DNA from: Oscillatoria nigro-viridis PCC 7112
GTDB taxonomy: Bacteria > Cyanobacteriota > Cyanobacteriia > Cyanobacteriales > Microcoleaceae
NCBI RefSeq assembly: GCF_000317475.1
Contig: NC_019729.1
Coordinates: 3,362,501 to 3,426,500, forward strand
Length of the DNA: 64,000 nt
Direction of reading: 5' to 3'
Under the pieces are notes generated by a model that saw only the letters and a program-made list of their open reading frames with translations, was not told the DNA's origin and did not search any database. This document shows positions 1-8,275 of this stretch, piece after piece. Position numbers and translations under genes: made by a program. The first letter of the stretch is position 1; every line of letters begins with the position of its first letter.

Positions 1-471
1 TGTTGGGAGAGTAAAGGGCCAAATAAAGTTAGCAATTGCTTCAACAATACGCTGAGTGGGATGGTGACGCCTAATACTTTTGAGCCGAGAGCAGCTTGGT
101 GGACTTACAAAGCTTATGCTGACGGAGTTAATTCGCGGGTGCGGAGTTGGTCAAATAACAATCGCCTTGTCGCTTTAGCCAGCAAGTCCAATCCTGAAGG
201 TAAAGCACAGATACTGTTAGGTTATTTCGACCCCAATTTTTCCTCAGCAACAACGGTAACATTAACCCTCGGAAATTTGGAGCAGCTAGGTATTCAAAGA
301 GGTCAGAAAATTACTCTAAAATTAGAAAAAATTCCCAACAATCAAGAAGGAGCCGTGCCAAAGCTTGTCACCGTTAAAGAAGAAAGTTTGTCGGTGGGTA
401 GCGGCAGCTTGGCTTATGTTATCCCTAATTTCAACGTCCACGAAGGCTACTTATTGACGGTTAGCAAATGA
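1..471 (+). CDS. C-terminal part of a glycoside hydrolase-like protein (5' end outside window)
   Basis: The reading frame is open from the first base to a TGA at 469-471, so this is the end of a longer gene and the ATG at 61 is only an internal Met. The segment has an AWWTYKAYAD motif followed by about 100 residues rich in alternating hydrophobic residues and ending in a beta-type tail. This resembles the last helix of the barrel and the C-terminal beta-sandwich of GH39/GH5-type glycosidases. No catalytic residues fall in the visible part, so substrate and activity cannot be judged. It could also be another carbohydrate-active or uncharacterised secreted protein. Confidence 0.55.
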   Translation, partial: CWESKGPNKVSNCFNNTLSGMVTPNTFEPRAAWWTYKAYADGVNSRVRSWSNNNRLVALASKSNPEGKAQILLGYFDPNFSSATTVTLTLGNLEQLGIQRGQKITLKLEKIPNNQEGAVPKLVTVKEESLSVGSGSLAYVIPNFNVHEGYLLTVSK

Positions 472-596
472 GCTTGATTTGAAGAGAAATCGCGGGGTGG
501 GGGCGGGTTTATTTAACCTATCTGTACTTTTTGAGGCTGGTGGTGAACCCGCCCCTACGGATTTATCGATCGCGCGGTAGCTGATGTCAGTAGAGT

Positions 597-896
597 TTAG
601 CTGGGATTATTCAAAGATTTTTGTACGGATTCCAACCATTCTCTGACTGTTTGATTTTCGGATTGTGGGTCGTAGTAACACCCTAATTCATCGAGGATAA
701 ATGCTTCTAAATCGGATGGGGCGATCGGCATTTCTAGCAGTTTGCTGAGCTCTTGCGATGCAGCTTCAACACTTGGGCGCGGTTCGCTGCTGCGGTAGTT
801 GTTCACTACATCGCTGGGAGTGTCAGCTTCTAACGGCCAGTCTTGGTGAAAGTAGGAACTGAAAAATTGGGTTAAATGAGGAAATTGATTTATCAT
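597..896 (-). CDS. CdiI-type immunity protein (contact-dependent inhibition immunity family)
   Basis: This small acidic 99-residue protein starts FPHLTQFFSSYFHQDW. A PxLxxFfxaYFHQDW opening followed by a helical body and a DELGCYYDP...REWL motif is the signature of the CdiI_2-like immunity family. Its ATG overlaps the stop of the upstream toxin-like gene in an ATGA, the usual order for a toxin and its antidote (toxin first, immunity second), so the two are probably made in linked amounts. The expected role is to bind the cognate RNase domain in the cytoplasm and block it. Family recognition is by motif memory, not a search. Confidence 0.72.
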   Translation of the reverse strand: MINQFPHLTQFFSSYFHQDWPLEADTPSDVVNNYRSSEPRPSVEAASQELSKLLEMPIAPSDLEAFILDELGCYYDPQSENQTVREWLESVQKSLNNPS

Positions 897-1432
897 TGGG
901 GATAGGCTGTGAGAATAAAGTATCCGGGAGGTAATTTGACGCTGCGCTGGAGGACGATTCTCAGGCGAGATGTTGAAGTTGCTTTGGATGCGCGGCGACG
1001 CAGAGTAATGCCAATTATTCTGTTGGCGTTGTAGTCGATCGTATAACGATTACCTCGACTTTTCACCCAAGAGTCGATCGCACTTTGGTTTCTGTTCATT
1101 GCTTCTGCAATAGCCGCTTCGGCGACGGAAAGGTTAGTAAAAGAAGATGCTGCAGAAATTGTCGTTTCGCTTGCGAGTCGCTGTGCTAGTTGTGCTTCTG
1201 TTTTACCAACGTGTCTCTCTAAAGTGTGTCCTCCTGCTGATTCGTGAAAGTCTAATCCGCCGCCCGGTATGTTGGGAACAAAAGCTACGGTGGTTTGTGG
1301 TATAGTTGAGCCTTCCAGTGCAACAACCGTGGCGTAAACACCAGGTATAGCCGATTGGAATAATATAATTATTGAGGCGATCGCACAGAGGATACCTAAA
1401 AACTTTTTTAGGCGATCGAGTTGATTTTTCAT
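893..1432 (-). CDS. RNase A-like toxin domain protein with N-terminal signal/anchor
   Basis: Of 179 residues, about 12-34 form a single hydrophobic segment after a basic start (KNQLDRLKK), suggesting export or membrane anchoring. Residues ~65-179 match the bacterial CdiA-CT RNase A fold family: GGHTLERHVGKT (His69, His74), a SSFTNLSVAEAAI helix, and the C-terminal FILTAYPQ with Thr175 and Tyr177. In the Yersinia family member, catalysis was assigned to one His, one Arg and a T-x-Y pair, and this protein has the TAY arrangement. Unlike classical CdiA toxins it is a short free-standing protein, not the tip of a giant adhesin. It overlaps the immunity gene by 4 nt. It may act on neighbours after secretion or be an orphan toxin. 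Confidence 0.7.
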   Translation of the reverse strand: MKNQLDRLKKFLGILCAIASIIILFQSAIPGVYATVVALEGSTIPQTTVAFVPNIPGGGLDFHESAGGHTLERHVGKTEAQLAQRLASETTISAASSFTNLSVAEAAIAEAMNRNQSAIDSWVKSRGNRYTIDYNANRIIGITLRRRASKATSTSRLRIVLQRSVKLPPGYFILTAYPQ

Positions 1433-1747
1433 TGCTGTTGAATCTCTTTCTTAGATTTAGTATAAATGATTGCTGTTTTTTTGTCTGTTTGTTAATCGAC
1501 TATTAGTAATTTTAAAATTGTGCTGTATTCAAATATACTGTCGGCCGTACCACCCTACTATTAGTTATAAGTTCGCGCAATTTTTAAATACATTGTTCTC
1601 CGCGCGCACCCTACGATTATTGAGAATAGTTCGTGATTTCTGTTGTTTACAAAGCTTCACTCACTATGAGAAAAAGTTAATAATTCTTTGAATAAATCAC
1701 TGATGATTAATGATAAATTAATTTATCATCTTTAAAAAAATGAAAAA
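1433..1747. other. AT-rich divergent intergenic region
   Basis: This gap separates the leftward toxin gene from the rightward rfbF and must hold both promoters. It is AT-rich. The only clear structure is the perfect palindrome listed separately at 1710-1729. Short ORFs here have no recognisable content. Confidence 0.6.
1710..1729. promoter_or_regulatory. 20-bp perfect palindrome upstream of rfbF
   Basis: ATGATAAATT is followed directly by its reverse complement AATTTATCAT, a gapless 20-bp palindrome ending 18 bp before the rfbF start codon. Its place between promoter space and start codon suits a repressor operator. It is all A/T except for two G and C bases, so chance or a simple hairpin is possible. 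Confidence 0.35.
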
Positions 1748-2521
1748 ATGCAAGTAGTTATCCTAGCAGGTGGTCTCGGTACTCGTCTTAGAGAAGAAAC
1801 AGAATTTCGTCCCAAACCCTTAGTTGATGTGGGGGGGCATCCGATTATTTGGCACATCATGAAAATCTATGCACACTTCGGTTTTCAACAATTTATTGTG
1901 TGCTTGGGCTATCGCGGCAACATGATTAAAGAATATTTCCTGAATTATGAAGCCATGAACAATGACTTTACTATCTGTCTGGGACGCCAAAATACCATCA
2001 CTTATCACGAGGAACATCTAGAACAAGATTTTAAAGTGACCCTGGCTGAAACTGGCGCGGCAAGCATGACAGGAGGGCGGGTAAAACGGATCGAAAAATA
2101 TATCGATCGCGAGAATTTCATGGTGACATACGGCGATGGAGTAGCTGATGTCAATATTGAGGCTTTAGTCGATTTCCACAAGTCTCACGGTAAGCTGGCA
2201 ACTGTCACCACATTCCGTCCGATTTCTCGCTTTGGGATTTTGGATGTAGACAGCGATAGCCGCGTAGTACAATTTACTGAGAAACCTCAAATCGACGGCT
2301 GGATCAGTGTTGGGTATATGATATTTAACCGCCGGGTATTTGAGTATTTGGGGGAAGATGATTGTATTTTAGAACAAGAGCCGATGCAGCGTTTAGCTGC
2401 AGAGGGACAGTTGATGGCTTACCGTCATGAGGGCTTCTTCTTTGCGATGGATACTTATCGAGAATACAAGTATTTAAACGAACTTTGGGATGAAGGGAAG
2501 GCTCCTTGGAAAGTGTGGTAA
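1748..2521 (+). CDS. rfbF: Glucose-1-phosphate cytidylyltransferase
   Basis: This enzyme makes CDP-glucose from CTP and glucose 1-phosphate, the entry step to CDP-3,6-dideoxyhexoses and related surface sugars. The 257-residue length is typical. The N-terminal nucleotidyltransferase signature GGLGTRLREET with the following RPKPLVDVGG is intact, as is the TYGDGVADV metal-binding strand and the FTEKPQ...ISVGYMIFN sugar-binding part. The start is an ATG 18 bp after a palindrome and has no good Shine-Dalgarno sequence. The usual partners (CDP-glucose 4,6-dehydratase RfbG and RfbH) are not in the window, so it is either a lone gene or its pathway lies elsewhere. Confidence 0.92.
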   Translation: MQVVILAGGLGTRLREETEFRPKPLVDVGGHPIIWHIMKIYAHFGFQQFIVCLGYRGNMIKEYFLNYEAMNNDFTICLGRQNTITYHEEHLEQDFKVTLAETGAASMTGGRVKRIEKYIDRENFMVTYGDGVADVNIEALVDFHKSHGKLATVTTFRPISRFGILDVDSDSRVVQFTEKPQIDGWISVGYMIFNRRVFEYLGEDDCILEQEPMQRLAAEGQLMAYRHEGFFFAMDTYREYKYLNELWDEGKAPWKVW

Positions 2522-2532
2522 AAAGTTAATTG

Positions 2533-2648
2533 TTGCATTCTCAACAAGCCTTTTATGAACTGGTTCTCCGGCCCGTTCCACAATAGATAGAATTTATTTG
2601 TTGTGGAACAGGCCGAAAAGCCTGTTCTCGATCGGGGTGCAGAATGTG
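2533..2648. repeat. Dispersed palindromic repeat, family A, copy 1
   Basis: This copy holds GGTTCTCCGGCCCGTTCCAC and, on the other arm, GTTGTGGAACAGGCCGAAAA, forming a long imperfect hairpin. The flanks (TTGCATTCTC and GGGGTGCAGAATGT) are degenerate versions of the TTGCACCATTCTC / GGTGCAAGATGT ends seen in the better-preserved copy at 6783-6898. Confidence 0.7.
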
Positions 2649-2654
2649 AGGAAA

Positions 2655-2782
2655 TACAGCGTATTCCAGGTTTATGAAGTACACCGCGCAAAACCTGGTT
2701 TCTTTAAAGTTCTCGCATCATTACTGATTCTGTTCCTCGAAACCCGGTTTCTCCGTACTACATTTACATGGAATATGCTGTA
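2655..2782. repeat. MITE-like element, family B, copy 1
   Basis: The ends are TACAGCGTATTCCA (2655-2668) and TGGAATATGCTGTA (2769-2782), an inverted repeat with one mismatch. Just inside the left end lies TTTATGAAGTACA, also present in the copy at 39463-39637. The element is 128 bp, non-coding, and sits directly against family A copy 1. The interior includes AAACCCGGTTTCT, itself a widespread short repeat. Confidence 0.65.
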
Positions 2783-2837
2783 AGTAGGGAAACGGCACTG
2801 CCGTGTCCCTACCTCTGCTATAAAATAATTATAAAAA

Positions 2838-3908
2838 ATGGATTCTCAAGATATTCTCAACAGCACAGAAACTTACCTGCAAAAGTGCATTTCACCCCAC
2901 GCGGAAATTATCGACAGCGACTCGGAAGCCCTGAAAACAGCAGTTGCGGGATTGGAAGATCGATCGCTCTTAGCGTTGCGAGTTCCCCAAAAATGGGGCG
3001 GTGCCGAAATTGCACCGGAGATTTTTTACCAATATCAGGAATTGACGGCTCGATATTCCGGCGCTTTGTCTTTCCTGCAAACTCAGCACCACAGCGCAAC
3101 TGCCATGCTTGCCAACAGCGACAATGAAATGCTAAAAAGCAGATACTTGCCCGCGATCGCCCAAAAAGAGTTACGCTTGGGTATTGGGTTTTCGCATTTA
3201 AGGCGATCGGGCAATCCTGCCGTCACCGCAACTCCCACAAAAGCGGGTTATTTACTGTCAGGAAAAGTTCCGTGGGTAACAGGTTTTGCCTTGTTTCAAA
3301 AGTTTATTGTAGCGGCGGTACTTCCTGACAATCGCGCAGTTTTCGGTTTAGTGCCTTTTGCCAATATTGAACGCGAATCGGGTAAAATAGCTTGTAGCGA
3401 AATCATGCAGTTAATCGCCATGAACTCGACTAATACTGTGACAGCAACTCTCGATAATTGGTTGCTGCATGAATCGGAAATAATTTCAGTTAAACCTCTC
3501 GGCTGGATTTCGGAAAACGACACCAAAAATATACTGAATTTTGTTCCGGGTACTTTTGGCTGTATTCGAGCGGGATTGGATGTAATTGCAGCAGCGGCGG
3601 CTGCTAAAAATTCACCTTTTATAGCGGCGGCTTGCCAAAAACTAGAGCAAAAGCTCGATCGGCTAAAACAGAAGTTTCCACAATCTCAACATAGCTCGAA
3701 AACAGAACAATTAGCGCTGCGAGCTCAAGCCATTGATTTAGCGGTGCGTTGCGGGCACGCTGCGGTTGCAGTTTCTAGCGGTGCTGCTAACGGTGCGTTA
3801 CACCCGGCCGGGAGAGTTTATCGAGAAGCTTTGGTGTATACTGTTTCCGGGCAAACAAAGGATGTGATGGAAGCTACGGTCGATCGACTAATCGAATTTG
3901 AGATTTGA
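2838..3908 (+). CDS. Acyl-CoA dehydrogenase family protein
   Basis: This is a 356-residue flavoprotein-type dehydrogenase. Visible family features are an N-terminal helical domain (LLALRVPQKWGGAEI, like the LxVPxxxGG segment), a middle beta domain with GIGFSHLRRSGNPAVTATPT and LSGKVPWVTGFA, and a C-terminal helical domain with RAQAIDLAVRCGHAAVAVSSGAA. It is shorter than the usual 380-400 residues, and no obvious catalytic Glu can be assigned by eye. The substrate is unknown. A separate cyclase-family gene follows on the same strand after 71 bp. Confidence 0.78.
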   Translation: MDSQDILNSTETYLQKCISPHAEIIDSDSEALKTAVAGLEDRSLLALRVPQKWGGAEIAPEIFYQYQELTARYSGALSFLQTQHHSATAMLANSDNEMLKSRYLPAIAQKELRLGIGFSHLRRSGNPAVTATPTKAGYLLSGKVPWVTGFALFQKFIVAAVLPDNRAVFGLVPFANIERESGKIACSEIMQLIAMNSTNTVTATLDNWLLHESEIISVKPLGWISENDTKNILNFVPGTFGCIRAGLDVIAAAAAAKNSPFIAAACQKLEQKLDRLKQKFPQSQHSSKTEQLALRAQAIDLAVRCGHAAVAVSSGAANGALHPAGRVYREALVYTVSGQTKDVMEATVDRLIEFEI

Positions 3909-3979
3909 GATTTGAGATCGATCTCGCAGAAGGTCAAAAACTCAACTTTGTTTAATAAAAAATAGATATATTTAACCTG

Positions 3980-4711
3980 ATGACAAACAACTTTAAGTCA
4001 AATAACTTAAAAACGATCGCCTACAGCAAAATTGTAGACTTAACCCATGCAATTCACCCAAATATTCCCATTTGGTCGGGAGATCCAGCGACAGAAATTG
4101 CCACAGTAGCTCAAATAGAAACAGACGGGTATTTCCTGCGAAAATTCTCAATGGGAGAACACAGCGGCACTCACATCAACGCACCCAACAGCTTTTATGC
4201 AGGAGGCGCCAGCATTGATAGTTATTCCCCGCAGTCGCTAGTTTCCCCCGCAATTGCGATCGACATCCGAGAGCAAAGTCTTGCCAATCCAGACTACACT
4301 TTAACAATTGATGATATATTGACTTGGGAACAACAGCACAAACTTATAGAACCGGGAAATATAGTTTTATTGTATACTGGCTGGCAAGAAAAATGGGATC
4401 ACGAGCGAGCATTTTTCAACCGAGACGATCGCGGAATTTGCCACTTTCCCGGATTTGGCAAAGCAGCAACTCAATTTTTGCTAGAAGAACGCTCGATCGC
4501 CGGAATAGGAACCGACACCCACGGAGTCGATACCGGGCGAGATGAAAGTTTTGCGGTTAACAAATTGGTATTGGAAAAGCAGCGAATAGTGCTGGAAAAT
4601 CTAGCAAATCTCGACTTGTTACCTGCGGCTGACATCACTTTAGTTATCGGAATATTGCGCCTTTTGGGAGGTTCCGGTTCGCCCGTTTCGGTGTTAGCTT
4701 TTGTTGATTGA
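3980..4711 (+). CDS. Cyclase family protein (kynurenine formamidase-like metal hydrolase)
   Basis: The protein has 243 residues. The N-terminal DLTHAIHPNIPIWSGDP and the metal-site motif HSGTHINAPNSF match the cyclase/KynB family (the usual form is HxGTHxDxPxHF). Here Asn and Ser replace the common Asp and His, which may alter metal binding. GIGTDTHGVDTG near residue 175 is the second conserved site. The likely activity is amide or ring hydrolysis with a divalent metal, with unknown substrate. No tryptophan-catabolic genes flank it, so formamidase activity is not implied. Confidence 0.8.
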   Translation: MTNNFKSNNLKTIAYSKIVDLTHAIHPNIPIWSGDPATEIATVAQIETDGYFLRKFSMGEHSGTHINAPNSFYAGGASIDSYSPQSLVSPAIAIDIREQSLANPDYTLTIDDILTWEQQHKLIEPGNIVLLYTGWQEKWDHERAFFNRDDRGICHFPGFGKAATQFLLEERSIAGIGTDTHGVDTGRDESFAVNKLVLEKQRIVLENLANLDLLPAADITLVIGILRLLGGSGSPVSVLAFVD

Positions 4712-4725
4712 GGCGGTAAAACTTA

Positions 4726-4842
4726 CATCTTGCACCATTCTTAAGAACGGGCTCTCCGGCCCGTTCCACAAGAAAATTCACTCTTCGCTTCACAGGCATC
4801 TTGCCTGTTCCTAAACAGGTAATTGAGAATGGTGCAATATCT
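4726..4842. repeat. Dispersed palindromic repeat, family A, copy 2
   Basis: The ends are ATCTTGCACCATTC and GAGAATGGTGCAATAT in inverted orientation. The interior begins with GGGCTCTCCGGCCCGTTCCA but its second arm has been replaced by GGCATCTTGCCTGTTCC, so the inner hairpin is partly rebuilt. It fills most of the gap before the DUF1995 gene. Confidence 0.75.
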
Positions 4843-4888
4843 CAGGTAAAATTGGATTGAGAGAAGTCGAGTAAAAACAATTAGATTA

Positions 4889-5635
4889 ATGACAGAACTG
4901 CCCAAGGATCTCAACGAGGCGATCGCCCAATCCCGCATTGCCACCGCCGCTGCCCTCTCGGACGGCAAAACTCTACTGCAAGTCGAATTAGTATTTCCAG
5001 AAATCGCCCTGCAAGCACAGTCTATCACCCTACAATTTCTCCCAGAATTTGAGGAAATCTACCCCGGAGTAAAAGTCTTTTTTCCCGACACCGGTGCTGC
5101 AGCCCTCGCGCGCCGCGACTGGGGAGAAACACCGTTTAAAGTAACTGATTTAGGTAGCAGTCGCACCCCTGTTGAAGATAAAATAGCACCGGAAGATCAA
5201 CTTTTCCTTTTGATAAATCCAGCAGCCGTAGAAGTTGCCCAAGTTGAAAAAATTTACATAGCTGCTGCAGGTCGCCCAGTAATTCTACTCAACCCGCGCC
5301 TGGAAGATGTTGCCACCATAGGTATAGGCTATGCGGGCCGCCAATTGCGCGATCGATTCCTCAACAAAATTGAATCCTGCTACTACATCAGACCCCTAGA
5401 CACCGCTGCTTTATTCCGCTGCTACCCCCAACCGTGGCAAGTGTGGCTGGAAACAAACGACGAATACGAACTAATTTCTGAAACCGCCCAAAAACCTGTC
5501 GGAGACGATTTAGAGCGGATTTTAGCCGCTTCTCTCCCAAGCGCCGATCCTGACTCCACCACACCTGCAAAACCTCTAAAAAAGAAAGGTTTTTTGGCAG
5601 AACTCCAGACATTCCTCAAAGCTTTGACTCAGTGA
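4889..5635 (+). CDS. DUF1995 family protein (LPA3-like)
   Basis: The protein has 248 residues, is soluble, and has no signal peptide. The opening LPKDLNEAIAQSRIATAAAL and the core with FFPDTGAAALARRDWG, DQLFLLINPAAVEV and RPVILLNPRLEDV are typical of DUF1995, shared by cyanobacteria and chloroplasts. The plant member LPA3 helps photosystem II assembly (known for the plant protein; transfer to this one is inference). The last 30 residues are Pro/Lys-rich and probably disordered. It stands alone, with repeats upstream. Confidence 0.8.
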   Translation: MTELPKDLNEAIAQSRIATAAALSDGKTLLQVELVFPEIALQAQSITLQFLPEFEEIYPGVKVFFPDTGAAALARRDWGETPFKVTDLGSSRTPVEDKIAPEDQLFLLINPAAVEVAQVEKIYIAAAGRPVILLNPRLEDVATIGIGYAGRQLRDRFLNKIESCYYIRPLDTAALFRCYPQPWQVWLETNDEYELISETAQKPVGDDLERILAASLPSADPDSTTPAKPLKKKGFLAELQTFLKALTQ

Positions 5636-5961
5636 CCATCGTTAAGGCTCGATCGTATTTTAGGGTGTGTCAAGGATTATTTTCGACTTAATCCGTCGGC
5701 TAATCGCTGATGCACCCTAAAGCGTGAAATAACTCAAAGCTTTGCCTCAGTAACAGCAGTTGCAGAAGCACAATTAACAGCTTGCCTGTGTTTCTATCAG
5801 TAGCTACGCAAACAGAGACTGGCGAGCTTTACACGACATTTATACAAAGCAGTATAATGGGTGACACCCCTCCACCGTAAAAGAGGGGAGGCAAATAGCA
5901 GTAAAATCAGATGCTATAGGCTAGAGATGGGGGTTTTGAGTCAGGGAAGCGGATAAACACA
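5636..5961. other. Intergenic region with degenerate repeats
   Basis: The left part contains AGGGTGTGTC and TGATGCACCCT in loose inverted order, related to the GTAGGGTGC/GCACCCTAC pair at 39520-39585. A short hairpin CCCCTC/GAGGGG lies at 5867-5888. No gene is seen. Confidence 0.45.
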
Positions 5962-6732
5962 ATGGAGCACCGGCGCATTGTTATCGGGGACGTACACGGG
6001 CATTATGACGGCTTAATGACCCTGCTAGAGGCACTTGCCCCCAGCTCGAACGATCGCGTCTATTTTTTGGGAGACTTAATCGATCGTGGCCCCAAAAGCG
6101 CTCAGGTATTAGATTTTGTGCAGCAAAGCCCCTACCACACTCTGTTGGGCAACCACGAACAACTGATGCTGGAGGCTTTGTCTGGGACACCGATGGATAT
6201 GCGAGCGTGGCAATCTTGGCTCTACAGTGGCGGCGATGCGACAGTAGCCAGCTACAGAGATACAGGGATGATGCCGTACAAACACTTAGAGTGGCTGCGA
6301 TCGCTCCCCACGCACCTGGATTTAGGGGACATCTGGCTGGTTCACGCCGGCGTTGACCCGCATCTGTCGATCGATGAACAGTCGATCGAACAACTGTGTT
6401 GGATTCGCAGGGAATTTCACACCATGTCGAAACCCTATTTTCCCAATAAATTAATTATCACCGGTCACACGATCACCTTTACCTTTCATGGAGTCAGACC
6501 GGGCGAATTAGTCAGGGGCGAAGGGTGGTTGGATATTGACACGGGTGCTTATCATCCCAAAAGCGGCTGGCTGACAGGATTTGACCTCAGCTACCGCAGA
6601 GTTTATCAAGTAAATGTATTTAACAATCAAGTCCGAATTTTGCCGTTTGACGAAGTTGTCAGGCAATTGAGGCCACAGCCGATTGCACCCCCGGAACCTG
6701 CGATCGATTCTGTTGTTCAACAGCAGTGTTAA
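5962..6732 (+). CDS. Metallophosphoesterase / Ser-Thr protein phosphatase (PPP family)
   Basis: This 256-residue enzyme has the full PPP signature: GDVHGHYDG (residues ~9-17), GDLIDRG (~39-45), GNHEQ (~66-70), then LVHAGVDP and ITGHTIT supplying the later metal-binding histidines. It should dephosphorylate Ser/Thr phosphoproteins or small phosphoesters with two metals. It resembles bacterial PrpA/PrpB-type phosphatases more than ApaH. The window also encodes two Ser/Thr kinases, but none is adjacent, so a functional pairing is only a possibility. Confidence 0.9.
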   Translation: MEHRRIVIGDVHGHYDGLMTLLEALAPSSNDRVYFLGDLIDRGPKSAQVLDFVQQSPYHTLLGNHEQLMLEALSGTPMDMRAWQSWLYSGGDATVASYRDTGMMPYKHLEWLRSLPTHLDLGDIWLVHAGVDPHLSIDEQSIEQLCWIRREFHTMSKPYFPNKLIITGHTITFTFHGVRPGELVRGEGWLDIDTGAYHPKSGWLTGFDLSYRRVYQVNVFNNQVRILPFDEVVRQLRPQPIAPPEPAIDSVVQQQC

Positions 6733-6782
6733 ATTAATTTGTAGTTTTAGGGTATGTCAGATTAAGTCCGATCTATCTTAGA

Positions 6783-6898
6783 TCTTGCACCATTGTCAAT
6801 AATTCTTTTATGAAGAGGCTCTCCGGCCTGTTCCACAAAAAAATTTATCTCTTGTGGAACGGGCCGAAGAGCCCGTTCTTGAGAATGGTGCAAGATGT
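6783..6898. repeat. Dispersed palindromic repeat, family A, copy 3 (best preserved)
   Basis: The outer ends are TCTTGCACCATT and AATGGTGCAAGA. The inner arms GGCTCTCCGGCCTGTTCCAC and GTGGAACGGGCCGAAGAGCC form a long near-perfect hairpin with an A/T-rich tip. It lies between the convergent phosphatase and M48 protease genes. Confidence 0.8.
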
Positions 6899-7051
6899 GA
6901 TATCTATATAAATCGAAATTAACTGGCTGCTGACATACCTTAGTAACTGGATTTATTTTTTTACGAACCGCGAAGACGCGAAGAGCGCGAAGTAAGAAAA
7001 GAGAAGAGAAGAGAAGAGAAAACAAGAGAGTGCCTGACTGATTTACATTTG

Positions 7052-7903
7052 CTAGGAACCTAAAAGCCGGCGGATTTCTAGCCTGTAATCCTCATTATTC
7101 AAACCTTCACCGCTAGCAAGAGCTGGATCTATAGCCTGCGAAATAGCAGCAATACGATCGCCAGTTGCCGGGTGAGTGCTTAAAATGCTAGGAGGAGAAG
7201 GCTTGTTGAGCAACTTTTTCATAAAATCAACCATCCCAGATTGAGCGTAGCCTGCTCGCCCCATAGTTTGCAATCCCAACTGATCGGCTTCATACTCAGC
7301 TTGGCGGCTGTGGGGGCGCCGCAAAGCCAATTCCACCCCAATCTGAACCGCCTGAGATCGATCGAGCCCAGTCGCCGAAGCTACACCTGAAGCTATGGCC
7401 ATTTGACGCATTTGTTTAATCGCGTGGCGAGCATTAATGTGAGCAATTTCGTGGGCGATCACACTTGCCAATTCTGCCTCATTGTCCGCCGCTGCCATCA
7501 AGCCTTTATTCACATAAACAAAACCGCCCATAGTTGCAAAAGCATTAATCGTGTCGTCGTCAATGACTTGAAAAGTATAAGGAATATTCGGGCGAGTGCT
7601 TTCTTGAGCGAGTCGTTGACCGATGCGGTTGATATATAATGTAGTGTCCCGATCGCGGTCAATCTTAAACTCCCTGTTCGTTAACTGCTGATTAATTTGT
7701 TGGCCAATAGCCACCTCTTGGCGATCGGACATATTCGACAATTGAATAACTTGAATGCCTCGAAAAATCAGTTCAGGTAAAGAAAATGCTTGAGTCGGTT
7801 CCGGGGAAAGCACCCAGATACCCGCAGCCACAATCAGGGACAGAAACAGATAAATCCCCCGGCCGCAAGTATGCCGGCAAGTCAACCAAAAACTTTTTAA
7901 CAT
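7052..7903 (-). CDS. M48 family metalloprotease
   Basis: The protein has about 283 residues from the ATG at 7903. A longer GTG start at 7957 would only add a stretch before the signal. Residues ~18-38 form one hydrophobic membrane or signal segment, and the rest should face the periplasm. The zinc site is clear: VIAHEIAHINARHA (HExxH) and the downstream Glu in RQAEYEADQLG. An HPATGDRI motif near the C-terminus is typical of the BepA/YfgC-like and HtpX-like M48 group. The probable job is envelope protein quality control. Confidence 0.9.
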   Translation of the reverse strand: MLKSFWLTCRHTCGRGIYLFLSLIVAAGIWVLSPEPTQAFSLPELIFRGIQVIQLSNMSDRQEVAIGQQINQQLTNREFKIDRDRDTTLYINRIGQRLAQESTRPNIPYTFQVIDDDTINAFATMGGFVYVNKGLMAAADNEAELASVIAHEIAHINARHAIKQMRQMAIASGVASATGLDRSQAVQIGVELALRRPHSRQAEYEADQLGLQTMGRAGYAQSGMVDFMKKLLNKPSPPSILSTHPATGDRIAAISQAIDPALASGEGLNNEDYRLEIRRLLGS

Positions 7904-8139
7904 GAGTGATAGGTGCCAGAAGTTAGATAAAATTGTAGGAAAAACTCGAAAAGTCACTAAATAGGCAGACGCAATTTGAGGCTGCTTAGTTGCTATTCTA
8001 GCTTTTTGTCAATTTTTAACCGCGCCACCAGCTTCTGGGCGATCGAGCCAAGGCCAACCAACCGCCCTCAACTGCCTTCTGGCTTAAGTGCCCCAGTCAT
8101 GCGGATTTTGGGCGATCGTTGTGGTAATATCTTTTAGCT

Positions 8140-8234
8140 TCAGGACTTACGCATCAATAAAGTATGTCATTGCCAGCGGTAGCTCAGCAATAGCAGCATC
8201 TGTTTTTCATCGATGTCTGCGTAAGTCCTGAGCT
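8140..8234. repeat. MITE-like element, family C, copy 1
   Basis: The termini are TCAGGACTTACGCA (8140-8153) and TGCGTAAGTCCTGA (8218-8231), a perfect 14-bp inverted repeat around about 64 bp of non-coding DNA. It ends about 40 bp before the DUF4330 start codon. A second copy of nearly the same length is at 63872-63969. Confidence 0.7.
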
Positions 8235-8275
8235 TGTAAACATACTCCTGTCGCTATCAGTATAATAGGCGATTT

